DNA of 64,000 nucleotides from assembly GCF_000499845.2 (NCBI RefSeq), contig NC_023749.2, positions 38,502,105 to 38,566,104 of the forward strand, given 5' to 3'. Below, in pieces: positions 19,657 through 31,149 of this stretch (the first letter of the stretch is position 1; the number at the start of each line of letters is the position of its first letter). The translations under genes were made by a program, and so were the position numbers. The notes beneath the pieces were generated by a model. The model was not told the DNA's origin and did no database searches. It saw nothing but the letters and a program-made list of their open reading frames with translations. The DNA comes from Phaseolus vulgaris (lineage: Eukaryota; Streptophyta; Magnoliopsida; Fabales; Fabaceae).

Positions 19657-21041
19657 TGCTGAAGATTGTTGCTTCCCCTTCAAGACATGTGTTTGATGAA
19701 GCCATTTCTGTAAATTTCATTTTTATTTACATTTGCTTTAAGAATGTCTTAGGTATAGTTTAGAGGTTGTTTAGAGTAGGCTTTTTTCTAGGTAAGTCAC
19801 CTTTTGACCCATGACCATGTGATAAGAGCAAGCACAAGTTTTATGAAACTATTTTTCACATGTATTCCATCAAAACGACTGTGTTTCACTTGTTAAGAAG
19901 TTTTTGTTATCGTTTTGAAAATAAATTTGTTCATCTGTAAATGAATACATTCTTTTTAGTCAGTTGCCATGTTTACCTTAAAAAGCTTTTTACGCTTTAT
20001 CCTTGCACCAAGGTTTTGACTAAGTCTCCTTCACATAACAGATTCTCTAACTGCCTTGGAAAATAAATCTGTTTGTTTTATTTTAAATCTGTTCTTTTTA
20101 TAGCAGCTTTAACTGTTTTTTGAAAATCTGTTATAAGATGTTTTTCGATAAAAGGAGAGTTTGTTCCTGCATTTAAAGATTGATCATACAATTGAGAAAA
20201 CAAGTTTTACAATAGAGAAATAAGGATTTTCAGAGGATTAGCATGTGTTCTTGAAAGATTTTCCAAATCACAAAGTGTGCTTGTTCTTGGTTGGTTCTAA
20301 GGCTTGATTAGAGGTGTTGTCACTGTGTGAGCAATCTATTCTACTGGTCTAAGGCAAATTTCTGCATTCTCTATCAGGTGTATTCGTTTCATATTTCAAT
20401 ATCTTGTAAAGTGTGGTTGTGATCTCTTCTTGATAGTGTTTCTTGAAGAGTGTGTGTGCTGGAATAGTGTTTTTCATCTAGTGTGCCAAGTTTCTTGTAG
20501 GGTTCAAGAACAGTGGTTGTGTAAGTGTGTTTGATACGTTTGTTTAGTGGATTTCACCTTGGATTAGGTGAGACTGGATGTAGCTCATTTGAGTGAATCA
20601 GTATAATTGTTGTGTGTTCTTTCTGGGCTTGTTCGTAATGTTCTTATTTTCTGGAAAATTTGTTTGGTTCTGTTAAAAAGGTATACGAACTGTGTAATAC
20701 AACTGGAACAGTTTGATTGTGGAAGGTTACCCAATTAATTGTCAAACTTGTAATTGAACTTTTATCTCTTGCTTTAGAAGTTGAAGGTCGCTGGTCTTGC
20801 TTTTCATAGTTTCCTCTCTAAAATCAATGTGTGTGTAGCTTGAGAATTAATCTGCTTAACATCACGAATTACTTAACTGATATAAACGATTTTAATACAT
20901 AAACTGTGTAAAAATAAATATGTGCATTGCTAAATAAATCGATTTATTTTCTGTGTACTGTGATAAAATATGAATCTGCACGAAAGTTTTAAAAGGTCAA
21001 TTCACCCTCCCTCTTGAACTTTGACTCTATTGAACCCAACA
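19657..21041 (+). mobile_element. Solo LTR (1385 bp, copia-like) splitting the U2 DUF4216 remnant
   Basis: Starts TGCTGAAGATTG and ends GAACCCAACA. GAATC is duplicated at 19652-19656 and 21042-21046, inside codons for the IDESRF motif. It shares the copia-family block ACTGGATGTAGCTCATTTG with the other LTRs. No internal genes. Confidence 0.88.
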
Positions 21042-21314
21042 GAATCAAGATTCACATTAGTGGACTTTCAAAAGATAGGTTATCCAGATGAGCTATATAT
21101 AATTAGTCAACAAGCATCGCAAGTTTTCTACGTCAAAGATCCTATGTCGGAACATTTATTTGTCATTTTACACGAGAAAAAACAAGGCGACGCTATTGAT
21201 GATATTGAAAATGGTGACCCCCGTTCATTCACACCAATGATAATGAATAAAGATGACGATATAGTAGATGCACATGCTACACTTGTAAACCACAGTGAGG
21301 GAATTTGCATATGA
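21042..21314 (+). pseudogene. CACTA DUF4216-like coding end, U2 copy
   Basis: The best preserved copy of the end of this reading frame: SRFTLVDFQKIGYPDELYII, QVFYVKDPMSEH, VILHEKKQGDAIDDIENGD, closing at VNHSEGICI and TGA. The QVFYV.DP motif and the EGI terminus fit DUF4216 proteins encoded by CACTA elements. Its upstream part (19597-19656) is cut off by the solo LTR and reads a stop where other units have VCFLKD. Remnant only. Confidence 0.75.
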
Positions 21315-21748
21315 ACATTCAACCCATTATAGTAAAGAAATAGAAATATTATTGATAATACAAATGTAGAATTTTATGTATTTTTTATATGATTTTCTTT
21401 CAATGGAAACCAGTGTAGGAGACAACTAAACTACTATGTTTTTTCTAGTGTGTTTGTTGTAAGTTATTTCTGTTGATCTTTTCTTTAGTGTGAGAGTGTT
21501 AAGGTTTGCATTCTTGACTTTATGAAATCATCCACTTGTGTCATAAAATGAGATCTTTAACATGTCCTGTCACACCAAGAAATGAACATCTGGAACATAA
21601 GACTTGATAATTGTGAGTGGTCTAATTTCTGACCATCTTTGTCATCTTATGGGCAATCCGATCCCAGTAGCATAATAACTATAACAAATCTATATTGTTT
21701 ATTGAAAGTAAATTCCAAATGATTTTTTATTGATAAACTTGTGAGACT

Positions 21749-22172
21749 TTAATGACAAAAGCACTTACATAGACCAGTGTCTGTATCAGAATACCTATCA
21801 CATGGTGTTATACAGAATGGACAATCAGATGCACTTGTACATTTGTCTAGCTTCCCTAGTATGGGCGCCCTGCACTTACAAACTTCATCAACACAAATGG
21901 CTGAATCTTTACATAAACTTAACTTTCCCTTGCAATCATCATTCTCCTTACATGTATCCTCATCTAAAGCAAACCCTCTAAAAAACACATCCCAATGTTA
22001 TAATATAAATTCATGTTAGCTATAAAAAATTTAAATCACTGGAAAAAAAAACCTAAATTCAAATAGGGAATTTATCAAATGCTAAAATAGAAAATCTGAA
22101 AAACTTACCATTACAAGCTATCAAAGCAAAAGAAAAAATAAGTGCTACCAAAGCAACCTTCATTCTAGCCAT
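21749..22172 (-). CDS. Secreted cysteine-rich peptide, U2 copy (one cysteine lost)
   Basis: Exon 1 is 22172-22109: MARMKVALVALIFSFALIAC, then N, with donor G/GTAAGT. The intron is 22108-21976 and ends TAGAG. Exon 2 is 21975-21749. The product is 96 residues with the same spacing as copy A. One codon, 21790-21788, is TCT (Ser) where copies A and C have TGT (Cys), so CDKYC became CDRYS. That leaves 13 cysteines in the mature part, an odd number. The reading frame, splice sites and TATA box (22258-22263) are otherwise intact. It may be expressed with altered folding, or be an early pseudogene. Confidence 0.65.
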
Positions 22173-22257
22173 CCTTTGCCTTCTTTTACTTTACTGCTTC
22201 TTAGGCTCACTCTTCAGTATTTCTTACTTCTCCTTCAAGATTCAAGTCATCCACGTA

Positions 22258-22263
22258 TTTATA
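22258..22263 (-). promoter_or_regulatory. TATA box of the U2 cysteine-rich gene
   Basis: TATAAA on the minus strand, about 86 nt upstream of the ATG at 22172, as in U1. Confidence 0.6.
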
Positions 22264-23300
22264 GTACTATATTAGTGTTAAAAGAGAAAATGAAGTTATA
22301 TTTAGTTTAAAAAGTGACAAATAAAAATTTTAAGTATCCTTTTTAAAGTAAGAAATAAATGTATTAAATATTTACTTTATTCAATATTTGGTGAGTCAAA
22401 CTTTTTATATGTAACACTTTTTTCTTATATTAAAATAATATTTTATTATTTAAAACATATTAGTTGTTTTTGAAATATTCATTTAATGAATGTAACATAG
22501 TTTTTATTTTAATAAATAATTAAAGTTGTATCATAAATATATTCATGTTATGTTTCTAGAAATCAGGTAACAAACTCACACAAATTAATTTACTTTTTAA
22601 TAATATTAATTTAATTCTTCTTCAGGATTCAAGTAATGTACATATTTATAGTACTGTATTAGTATTAAAAATAAAGAAAAAAATGTATTAAATGTGTTAC
22701 TTTTTTAGATGATTTGTAAGTAAAACCTTTTTTTTATATAAAACAATTGTCTTATATTAAAGTAGTATGCGATTATTTTAAACATATGAATTAATTCACG
22801 TTTTAATAATATCAAATTGGACAATGTGGTTTAATTCCTCACCGTTTCTATCATTTTCAATGTTATTTTAATATAAAATAAATTAAGTAAAAAACTGATG
22901 ATAAGAATTTGTGTACATTAAATAGAGGAATTCACTTTATTTATTAATGTTATAGATAATACTATTAATCTGAATGTTAATAATAGTAATATTACCGTTT
23001 CACTAGTACAAATAACGCTTTGTACAATTAGATATTAGATCGGTTAAATGAGAATCGTTGTAACTAAAATTGCAGTGGCATTTTTGTAAATATTTGACAC
23101 ATATTACACTAGATGGATGGTCCAACGTGTGTAATATGTTATGTACAAAGTAAAAAAAATAAATTAATTCTGAGCTTGACATCTTACACCAGTGTAATAT
23201 GTCATGCACAGAGTAAAAAAACAGTTTTGAAATTTTTTAATTATAGTTGACATATTACACCGGTTGGATGGTGCAATCGGTGTAATATGTGAGTTAATAA
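22264..23300. repeat. AT-rich spacer with palindromes, U2
   Basis: No gene. It aligns with 2584-3435 and 24528-25480, with small deletions between copies. Palindromes lie at about 23099-23140, 23176-23203 and 23248-23291. Confidence 0.6.
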
Positions 23301-23309
23301 AAGTTTTAA

Positions 23310-23476
23310 AAATGATTAAGGAGAGAAGCTACCGTTAGCAACATTCTCTTAATCAAACCAACGTTGTGGTTTAAACTCATCGCAATCCTTCCCCTACAAA
23401 TTCTTCATTCTCCCCGTCCTGTTTGGAAAATAAGTCACTCTATTCCCTTTCCGAATGTGGGTCCCATCAGGTAACA
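23310..23476 (-). pseudogene. CYP94-like P450 fragment, C-terminal piece, U2
   Basis: The minus strand keeps the degenerate LPDGT.IRKG..VTYF to FKP.RWFD segment only. The rest was lost at the U2/U3 recombination junction. Non-functional. Confidence 0.55.
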
Positions 23477-23922
23477 CAAACACTTCATTCTCGCCGTTGC
23501 CGCCCTTTAGTACAGGTTGGTGTTTCTTAATATTTTAAAATATTTTTTAACTATTATTAATTTTGTGAATTTTAGTATTTATTATAATTTGTTTGTATTA
23601 TGTTAATTGTTAGGTTTGAATAAAATCATTAATTTGTTAGGTTTTTATTAGAGAAATATTATTTAGTATTTAAAATTAATTTAATAATTTTTTTTGTAAT
23701 TAGATTAGAAATAATTTATTGATTTTCAATTGATATTCTTCATTATGTATAATTGTATGTATTATTAAATTTGTCAATTTTAATTTCCATGTATATTTAT
23801 AATTATTTGATATGTTTTGGTATTGAGTTTAGGGGGGCTCGACCGTCGACAATTGTTTCTTGTATAAGAGACCCTTAGTTTTCCGTTTGAGATTTAATAC
23901 ATGTATTTTTCTACTACTACTC

Positions 23923-24231
23923 CAATTGTATGTTTTTTTAAAAGATTTTAAAATTGATGAATCAAGATTCACATTAGTGGACTTTCAAAAGATATGTTAT
24001 CCAGATGAGCTATATATAATTATTCAACAAGCATCACAAGTTTTCTACGTCAAAGATCCTATGTCCGAACTTGGTCTGTCATTTTACACGAGAAAAAACA
24101 AGGCGACGCTATTGATGATATTGAAAATGGTGACCCCCGTTCATTCACACCAATGATAATGAATAAAGATGACGATGTAGTAGATGCACATGCAACCCGT
24201 GTAAACCACAGTGAGGGAATTGGCAAATGAA
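23923..24231 (+). pseudogene. CACTA DUF4216-like coding end, U3 copy (frameshifted)
   Basis: Reads VFLKDFKIDESRFTLVDFQK and QVFYVKDPMSE, then a 2-nt loss (CGAACTTGG where other copies have CGAACATTGG) shifts the frame. The downstream IDDIENGD and HATRVNHSEG parts remain in another frame. Confidence 0.72.
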
Positions 24232-25509
24232 CATTCAACCCATTATAGTAAAAATTTAGAAATATTATTGATAATACAAATGTAGAATTTTATGTATTTT
24301 TTTATATTATTTTCTTTCAATGCAAACCAGTGTAGGAGACAACTAAACTACTAGGTTTTTTCTAATGTGTTTGTTGTAAGTTATTTTCGTTGATCTTTTC
24401 TTTAGTGTGAGAGTGTTAACCTTTGCATTCTTCACTTTATGAAATCATCCACTTGTGTCATAAAATGAGATCTTTAACATGTCCTGTCACGCTAAGAAAT
24501 GAAAATCTGGAACATAAGACTTGATAATAAATGTATTAAATATTTACTTTATTACATATTTGGTCAGTCAAACTTTTTATATGTAATACTTTTTTCTTAT
24601 ATTATAATAATATTTCATTATTTAAAACATATTAATTGCTTTTGAAATACTCATTTAGTGAATGTGACATAGTTTTTATTTTAATAAATAATTAAAGTTG
24701 TATCATAAATATATTCATGTTATACTTCTAGAAATCAGGTAATATGAAATTACACAAATTAATTTACTTTTTAATAATATTAATTTAGTTCTTCTTCAGG
24801 ATTCAAGTAATGTGGATATATATAGTACTATATTAGTGTTAAAAATAAGGAAAAATTGTATTAAATGTGTTACTTTATTAGATGATTTGTAAGTAAAACC
24901 TTTTTTTTTATATAACACAATTGTCTTGTATTACAGTAATATGCGATCATTTTAAACATATGAATTAATTAACGTTTTAATAATATCAAATTGGACAATG
25001 TGGTTTAATTCATTACCGTTTCTATCATTTTCAATGTTATTTTATAAATAAAATAAATTAAGTAAAAAATTGTTACTTAAAGGATACGATGATAAGAATT
25101 TGTGTACATTAAATAGAGGAATTCACTTTATTTATAAATGTTATAGATAATACTATTAATCTGAATGTTAATAATAGTAATATTACGGTTTCACTAATAC
25201 AAATAACGTTTTGTAGATATTATATCTGTTAAATGAGAACCTGTGTAACTAAAATTGCGGTGACATTTTTGTAAATATTTGACACATATTACACTAGATG
25301 GATGACCCAACCGGTGTAATATGTTATGTACAAAGTAAAAAAAAAATTATGAGCATGACATCTTACACCGGTGTAATATGTCATGCACAGAGTAAAAAAA
25401 TAGTTTTGAAATTTTTTAATTCTACTTGACATATTACACCGGTTGGATGGTGCAACCAGTGTAATATGTGAGTTAATAAAAGTTTAAAAAATGATTAAGG
25501 AGAGAAGCT
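24232..25509. repeat. U3 spacer: cysteine-rich gene deleted, palindromes retained
   Basis: At about 24527 the sequence after ACATAAGACTTGATAA jumps to TAAATGTATTAAATATTTAC, which in U2 and U5 lies beyond the peptide gene. The whole gene and its promoter are therefore deleted. The rest is AT-rich, with palindromes at about 25285-25325, 25357-25384 and 25427-25470. No gene remains. Confidence 0.7.
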
Positions 25510-26345
25510 ACCATTAGCAACATTCTCTTAATCAAACCAACGTTGTGGTTTAAACTCATCGCAATCCTTCCCCTACAAATTCTTCATTCTCCCCGTCCTG
25601 TTTGGAAAATAAGTCACTCTATTCCCTTTCCGAATGTGGGTCCCATCAGGTAACACAAACACGACTTCAACAATTTATCTCTATGAAACACTTATAATCC
25701 AAACCCTCATTTATCTCTTTTGCACCATAAACCTTACTCACAACCAACACTTCTTCCTCTCCATGCTTTGATAACAACTAGATCAACGACGTCATCGTCA
25801 TGGATGTGGTGTCTCTCCCAGCCATTATCATACTTATAATTATATGACTCACCACCGTCCACTTGCCCTGCCTCCCTCCAACAACCGTACCAGCAAATCG
25901 ATGCCACCTTTTCTTCCATTAGATGTGATTTCACCTTTCTTTGCTTTTACGATCTTCATCACTACCTCATGCACGACCTTCACACCTTCATTCAGAGCCT
26001 TTTCTAATCTCACGTTCAAAATTCTCTTCACCTTCCACACCAGAAACATTAGTCATGCGACCTGCGCGATGCTCATCTCCGACCCGATGTTAAACATCGT
26101 TAGAAGAGGCGAAAGCGGCTTGTTCAGGTCTAGGCAATATGATGAAGAACTTAAGGGAGTGTTTCCAAGGATTTCGGTGAAGGGTTTTCCTTTGGGGAAA
26201 TTTCCAAAGTTGAGGCGGTGAACGAATATGGTGTGGGTTGGGAATTGGGTTATATGTTCAGTGTACGAGTCGAGTAGACGGTGGTGGTTCAGCGAAAATA
26301 AAATTAGGTATCCCTTTATTGGGTGTTTAGGAGGTGTCTGTTTAT
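25510..26345 (-). pseudogene. CYP94-like cytochrome P450 fragment, most complete copy (U3)
   Basis: Minus strand, from about 26345 down. Blocks in order: NFPKG-type start (FGNFPKGKPF), FNIGSEMSIAQVA, KVKRILNVRLEKALNEGVKV, VHEVVMKIVKAKKGEITSNG, LLVRLLEGG, then (after a frame change) the I-helix SMIMAGRDTTSM at about 25830-25800, LLSKHGEEE, and LPDGTHIRKGNRVTYF and FKPQRWFD. This order fits CYP94-type fatty-acid hydroxylases. Several frameshifts and stops occur, the membrane anchor is absent, and the haem-cysteine loop is missing. It encodes no enzyme. Confidence 0.7.
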
Positions 26346-26361
26346 GGTGATAACACCCTTG

Positions 26362-26705
26362 TCACATATTACACCAGTTGTTTGTCTCAACCAGTGTAAT
26401 ATGTCCCTTCTGGAACACTATTTTATTTAAATTTTGGAACATATTCCAACAATTTTCACAACCCCGGTGTAATATGAGATTGATATATTACATCGATGGG
26501 ATCTACATCGGTTATAGAACCAGTGTAAAATGTCTCCCAGAACCGGTGTAATATATGTTTTCTGCATTAGTGTTTCTATCATTTTCAATGTTATCTTGAA
26601 TACGAAATAAATTAATTTAAAATAAATATTATTTATTTTAATTATATTTAAAGTGTGTAATAGTACTTTATCTTTGAGTAAATTCAATTAAAAATTATTG
26701 ACTTC
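26362..26705. repeat. U3 palindromes and the empty gypsy-1 target site
   Basis: Palindromes at about 26365-26405 and motifs at 26460-26560 (CCCGGTGTAATATGAG, AACCGGTGTAATATA). GAACA at 26437-26441 is the unduplicated form of the gypsy-1 insertion site. AT-rich up to 26705. No gene. Confidence 0.7.
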
Positions 26706-26734
26706 CACTAGGGGAAAAAGTCCATTTACGATAC

Positions 26735-26782
<48 letters not shown>

Positions 26783-27646
26783 TTTTATTGTTATTCGATG
26801 TCCATCAAAACGTGGTGGCATTTTTAAATTACAATGGGAGTAAAATGGCGGTTGTGGGAGGAATAGCCATTTTGGACCAAAGAGATGGAGTGTGACATGG
26901 AAGTTAGGGTGAAACCGTCGTATATTTTAATGGGCTTGGGTGTAATACGACAGTCTTACCGAAGCATCCCCGTTTTAGACCTCTTAAATTACCTTATTTT
27001 GAAGTCAACCACTATACTTTCATTTTTTTTTGTCTTCTTCGTGAACGTCTCTCTGGTTCTCCATCTCTGCAAACCTTCTTAAGTTCTTCCTTCACATTCA
27101 CACTCATTGCGACATTCTCTCATTGCTTATTGCTCTTTCTCTCATGGCTCAATGCTCATTTCGTTCTACTGCCACCACTATCGTCGTTGCGACATTTGCG
27201 CCCTCCTCATTTCTTTTGTTGTCGTCGTTGCCGCCCTTTAGTACAGGTTGGTGTTTCTTAATATTTTAAAATATTTTTTAACTATTATTAATTTTGTAAC
27301 TTTTAGTATTTGTTATAATTTGTTTCTATTATGTTAATTGTTAGGTTTGAATAAATTCATTAATTTGTTAGATTTTTATTAGAGTAATATTATTTAGTAT
27401 TTATAATTAATTTAATGATTTTTTTTGTAATTAGATTAGAAATAATTTATTGATTTTCAATTCATATTCTGCATAATGTATAATTGTATGTATGATTAAA
27501 TTTTTCAATTTTAATTTCCATGTATATTTATAATTATTTGATATGTGTTGGTATTGAGTCTGGGGGTGCTCGATTGTTTCTTGTATAAGAGACCCTTAGT
27601 TTTCCGTTAGAGATTTAATACATGTATTTTTCTACTACTACTCCAA

Positions 27647-27838
27647 TTGTATGTTTTTTTAAAAGATTTTAAAATTGATGAATCAAGATTCACGTTAGTG
27701 GACTTTCAAAAGATAGGTTATCCAGATGAGCTATATATAATTATTCAACAAGCATCGCAAGTTTTCTACGTCAAAGATCCTATGTCCGAATATTGGTCTG
27801 TCATATTAAGAATTAAGAATTTTATGTATCTTTTTTAG
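27647..27838 (+). pseudogene. CACTA DUF4216-like coding end, U4 copy (truncated)
   Basis: Open from VFLKDFKIDESRFTLVDFQK to DPMSEYWSVI. It then runs at about 27808 into RIKNFMYLF and a stop. That continuation is the DNA found beyond the peptide gene in U5 (near 63905). One deletion therefore removed the C-terminal part and the peptide gene together, at a different breakpoint from the U3 deletion. Confidence 0.72.
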
Positions 27839-28144
27839 AGTAAGAAATAAATGTATTAAATATTTACTTTATTACATATTTGTTGAGTCAAACTTTATAC
27901 GTAACACTCTTTTCTTATATTAAAATAATATTTCATTGTTTAAAACATATTAATTGTGTTTGAAATACTAATTTAATAAATTTAACATAGTTTTTTTTAA
28001 TAAATAATTAAAATTTTATCATAAATATATTCATTTTATGCTTCTAGAAATCAAAGAAACATTAACTCACACAAATTCATTTACTTTGTACATAACATAT
28101 TACACCGGTTGGATGGTGCAACCAGTGTAATATGTGAGTTAATA

Positions 28145-28798
28145 AAAGTGTTAAAAATGATAAAAGAGAGAAGGTACCATTAACAACATTCTCTTCATCA
28201 AACCAACGCTGTGGTTTAAACTCACAACCATCCTTTCTCCACAGACCCTTCATTCTCCCCATCCTGTTTGAAAAATAAGTCACTCTATCCCATTTCGAAT
28301 GTGGGTCTCATCAGGTAACACAAACTCGACTTCAACAATTTATCTCTTTGAAACACTCATAATCCAAACCCTCATTTCTCTTTATTGCACAATAAACCTC
28401 AGTCACAAGCAACACTTTTCCCTCTCCATGCTTCGATAACAACTAGATCAACGACGTCATCGTCACGGATGTGATGTCTCTCCTAGTCACTATCATACTT
28501 ACAACCATATCCCTCACCACCGTGTCCTCTTGCCTTTCCTCCCTCCAACAACCGTACTAGCAAATCGGTGCCACTTTTTCTTCCATTAGATGTGATTTTA
28601 TTTTTCTTTGCTTTTACGATTTTCATCACTGACTCATGCACCACCTTCATGCCTTCCTTCAGAGCTTTCTCTAACCTCACGTTCAACATTCTCTTCACCT
28701 TCCACACCAAAACACTAGCGACACGACCCGCGCGACCCTTATTTCTGACGCGGTGTTAAACACCGTGAAAATAGTCAGAACTGGTTTGTTCTGGTCTA
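28145..28798 (-). pseudogene. CYP94-like P450 fragment, C-terminal part, U4
   Basis: Minus strand: VWKVKRMLNVRLEKALKEGM, VHESVMKIVKAKKNKITSNG, LLVRLLEGG, a degenerate I-helix (RRDIT in place of GRDTT), MTYFSNRMGRMKGLWRKDG and EFKPQRWFDEENVVNGTF. The last block is the clearest P450 signature in the window. The haem loop is absent. Copia-A inserted immediately upstream at 28803; the N-terminal side continues at 61106. Confidence 0.68.
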
Positions 28799-29033
28799 GG
28801 CAATGTTAAAATTAATGGGCTAAACAAGATGAGGGGTGAATTGTTTGTCAAAATATTTTCGCAAAGATTGGCTAAGAATAAAGATTTATCAACAATCATA
28901 GAAAAAGCAATCAGGGAAGCCAAAAAATCAAAGCAATTAAAATTGTTTGCAGAAAAACAATCGGTTGAAATTTCGTTTTAACCGGTTGTTTATAGCAGCA
29001 TAGAAAAAAATCAAATCAAACAATTTGTAATAA

Positions 29034-29080
<47 letters not shown>

Positions 29081-29314
29081 CACAATCAATTTATACTGCT
29101 TCACTCAACCACTGAGCTACATCCAGTCCCCAGAACAACCACTCGATATTCCACTAGCGATCAATCACAGATTACAAACACTAAACACCCTGAAAAGGTG
29201 ATTTTCATCACACAAGAACACTCACCCTCTTAGTTTTTCACACAACCATAGTCAAAACAACCTCTGACCTTACAGGTTTACAAACTTACAACTATAGAAA
29301 AAAAATAATTACAA

Positions 29315-30077
29315 CAATTGTTCTTTTCGGTTGACTTGGTTGCCAGTAAACTTCTGCAGGTGAACTTGGACTCCGTTTGCCTCGTGATGGAACTCGTGCT
29401 TTCCTTAATGTCTGGATGTTGTTCCTGTTAAGACAGAGGGCGCCCTAACGGTCGATCTCACTTCGACGATCAAGTCAGTAAGGGCTCACAAAAGCAACAA
29501 TAAGTGTCAGTGTAGTGTGTAAAAACAGCGTACCTTCACCTAGGGTTTTAGCCCCTTTTTATAACCGCACATGCAACAATTGCACCTGAGATAAGAAAAT
29601 ATTAACTGAAAATAAGCACATTATCTTATATCTCTAACATAAAACCACCTGCCACGTGGAGCAATGACCTTTAGGTGTTAAACTGCAAGCCACATTATGT
29701 TATGCATACACCTCCCTATCTTTTTTGGGTTAGCAACATCTATCAACAGGTATTTTACGTGCAACAAACATGTACGCGCAACAGATAAAATATCTCTTTA
29801 TATTTTATCTTATATCTTTATGAAATATCTCTTTATATTTTATCTTATATCTTTATAAAATATCTCTTTATACTTTTTCTTATATCTTTATAAAATATCT
29901 CTTATATTTTATCTTTAAGCACATACAACTTGAATTTAAATCATAGCACATCATTAGAAAATTATTTCAAGCCCAACACCGCTACCTTGACTCCAAGTCC
30001 ATGGTCGAGCTGACTTCTACCCTACCCGGGAACCGAGTAGTAGCTGGTCCAAAACCGAGGACCGAGCTCCTGTCCAG
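29315..30077 (-). mobile_element. 763-bp insertion in the copia-A LTR, probably a solo LTR
   Basis: TACAA flanks it at 29310-29314 and 30078-30082, and the partner LTR near 60495 is uninterrupted. On the minus strand it carries GCGGTTATAAAAAGGGG, a promoter-like box, followed by GGTAGGGCGCCC-like leader DNA as in LTRs. The ends read CTGGACAGG and AAAGAACAA. They are one base off the usual TG...CA, so the class is uncertain. Confidence 0.6.
29784..29912. repeat. Tandem repeat, about 37 bp, three to four copies
   Basis: Imperfect copies of TATCTTATATCTTTATAAAA followed by TATCTCTTTATATTT, inside the 763-bp insertion on the upstream side of its TATA box. Confidence 0.75.
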
Positions 30078-30665
30078 TACAAGAATAAAAAAGGAACAAA
30101 TTATACCTGGTATTTCAGGAATCACAGAGCTCCTACTATCAGTTCTTGAACCAATGCACAACATCTAGGCAATCTTGCAAAACTTTGAATCAAATCTCTT
30201 CTCAAAAACGTTTTTAATCTCACTTTCTGTGTCTTTTTGAATATAGAGAGAAACCATATTTATAATTCTTAAATCTAGCCGTTTTAGGCAGTTAATCATG
30301 AGCCAAAAAAGTTTTAAATCAACTGAAAACAGATTTAATAGGTTTTTGAAAAGCTGTTAAGAAATGTGACAATCAACTGGTTGAAATGTTGTTTTAACCA
30401 GTTGAATTGGTTTTCACAGTTAGTCAACCAAGTCAAACAAGCTAAGTGTAAAACAACCGACTAAACCGTGAAATCAACTGGTTGTTTTTCTCTTGGCTTA
30501 GAAAGACATTTTTCTCTTTCGAAACAGATTGATTCAGCTTGTGCATAGGATTAAGAATGAACTTTACACAAATTCTAAACACCCTAGAACTAAGCTTCAA
30601 TCCAAGCAGCAAAGCATCAAGCTTTCTTCACAGGTTTTGGTTTCATCAAAGCTTCATATTCTACA

Positions 30666-31149
30666 ATCTTTCCCTATTTGATGAAGACAAATCCCTGTGA
30701 TACTTTTGGAATGTTCTGTTTAGAATCTTTCTCAATCTGCAATCATAAGCAGAAAATAGAAATACAGGATAATCTATTCCAGATTAATTAGGTACCACAA
30801 ACTAGTTTCCGCTAAGTGATTTCCAAAGAGGAACATTAGCCAAATCAACGTGAGAAGCCAGTCAAATATGCATCGGTGCAACATTAGAAAAACAATCGGT
30901 TATTTCGCAGGAATAACCGGTTAAAATATCTTTCAGAGTTTATAACAACAACTTAAACCAGTTAGAGTAATGTTCAAGCAAATTTGCAAGCAAATCAGAT
31001 GCAAATATAGGAACATTACAACCCAAAGCACACTTCTCCCCCTATTTGTCTTCACAAATAGAGTGAAAGAAGGATTAAAAACAACATAAAAGAAAAGAAA
31101 TTGTTCAGAAAGGTAAACCCGAATTTTAAATGAAAGCTTTAATCTTGCT
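30666..31149 (-). other. Copia-A 3' non-coding region with two polypurine tracts
   Basis: On the minus strand, ACAAATAGGGGGAGA (about 31028-31042) and CATCAAATAGGGAAAGA (about 30666-30682) flank roughly 350 nt of non-coding DNA with AACCGGTTATTCC-type motifs. The second adjoins the LTR and should be the real primer tract. The same doubled tract occurs near 3833/4091, in copia-B and in copia-C. Confidence 0.7.

Larger units (their letters stand above)
17944..23476 (+). repeat. Tandem unit U2
   Basis: Starts at the CACTA-like terminus. It contains two solo LTRs, the DUF4216 remnant, cysteine-rich gene copy B, palindromes and the C-terminal part of the P450 fragment. It ends abruptly at about 23476, where the P450 sequence (GTAACACAAACAC) jumps into the middle of the next unit's 5' exon region (CGCCGTTGCCGCCC), a recombination junction. 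Confidence 0.8.
23477..26705 (+). repeat. Tandem unit U3 (shortest, no large insertion)
   Basis: Begins within the 5' exon region, runs through the DUF4216 remnant, lacks the cysteine-rich gene, and keeps the palindromes and the longest P450 fragment. It also preserves the empty target site of gypsy-1. It serves as the reference for how the other units were altered. Confidence 0.8.
28804..30665 (-). mobile_element. Copia-A 3' LTR (with a 763-bp insertion)
   Basis: About 1094 bp once the insertion at 29315-30082 is removed; its partner is 46990-61105. A (GA)n run lies at about 29038-29078; the partner LTR has a shorter, impure run at 47227-47258. Confidence 0.85.

Noticed and set aside
25844..26221. 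Plus-strand 125-codon ORF (and its equivalents in U1 and U4)
   Set aside because: Antisense shadow of the P450 fragment with no recognisable domain.
28799..28803. Target-site duplication for copia-A
   Set aside because: GGCAA and GGTTG share only two of five bases, so I do not claim one.
29315..30077. Helitron insertion
   Set aside because: A 5-bp target duplication is present and no CTRR end with a hairpin was seen.
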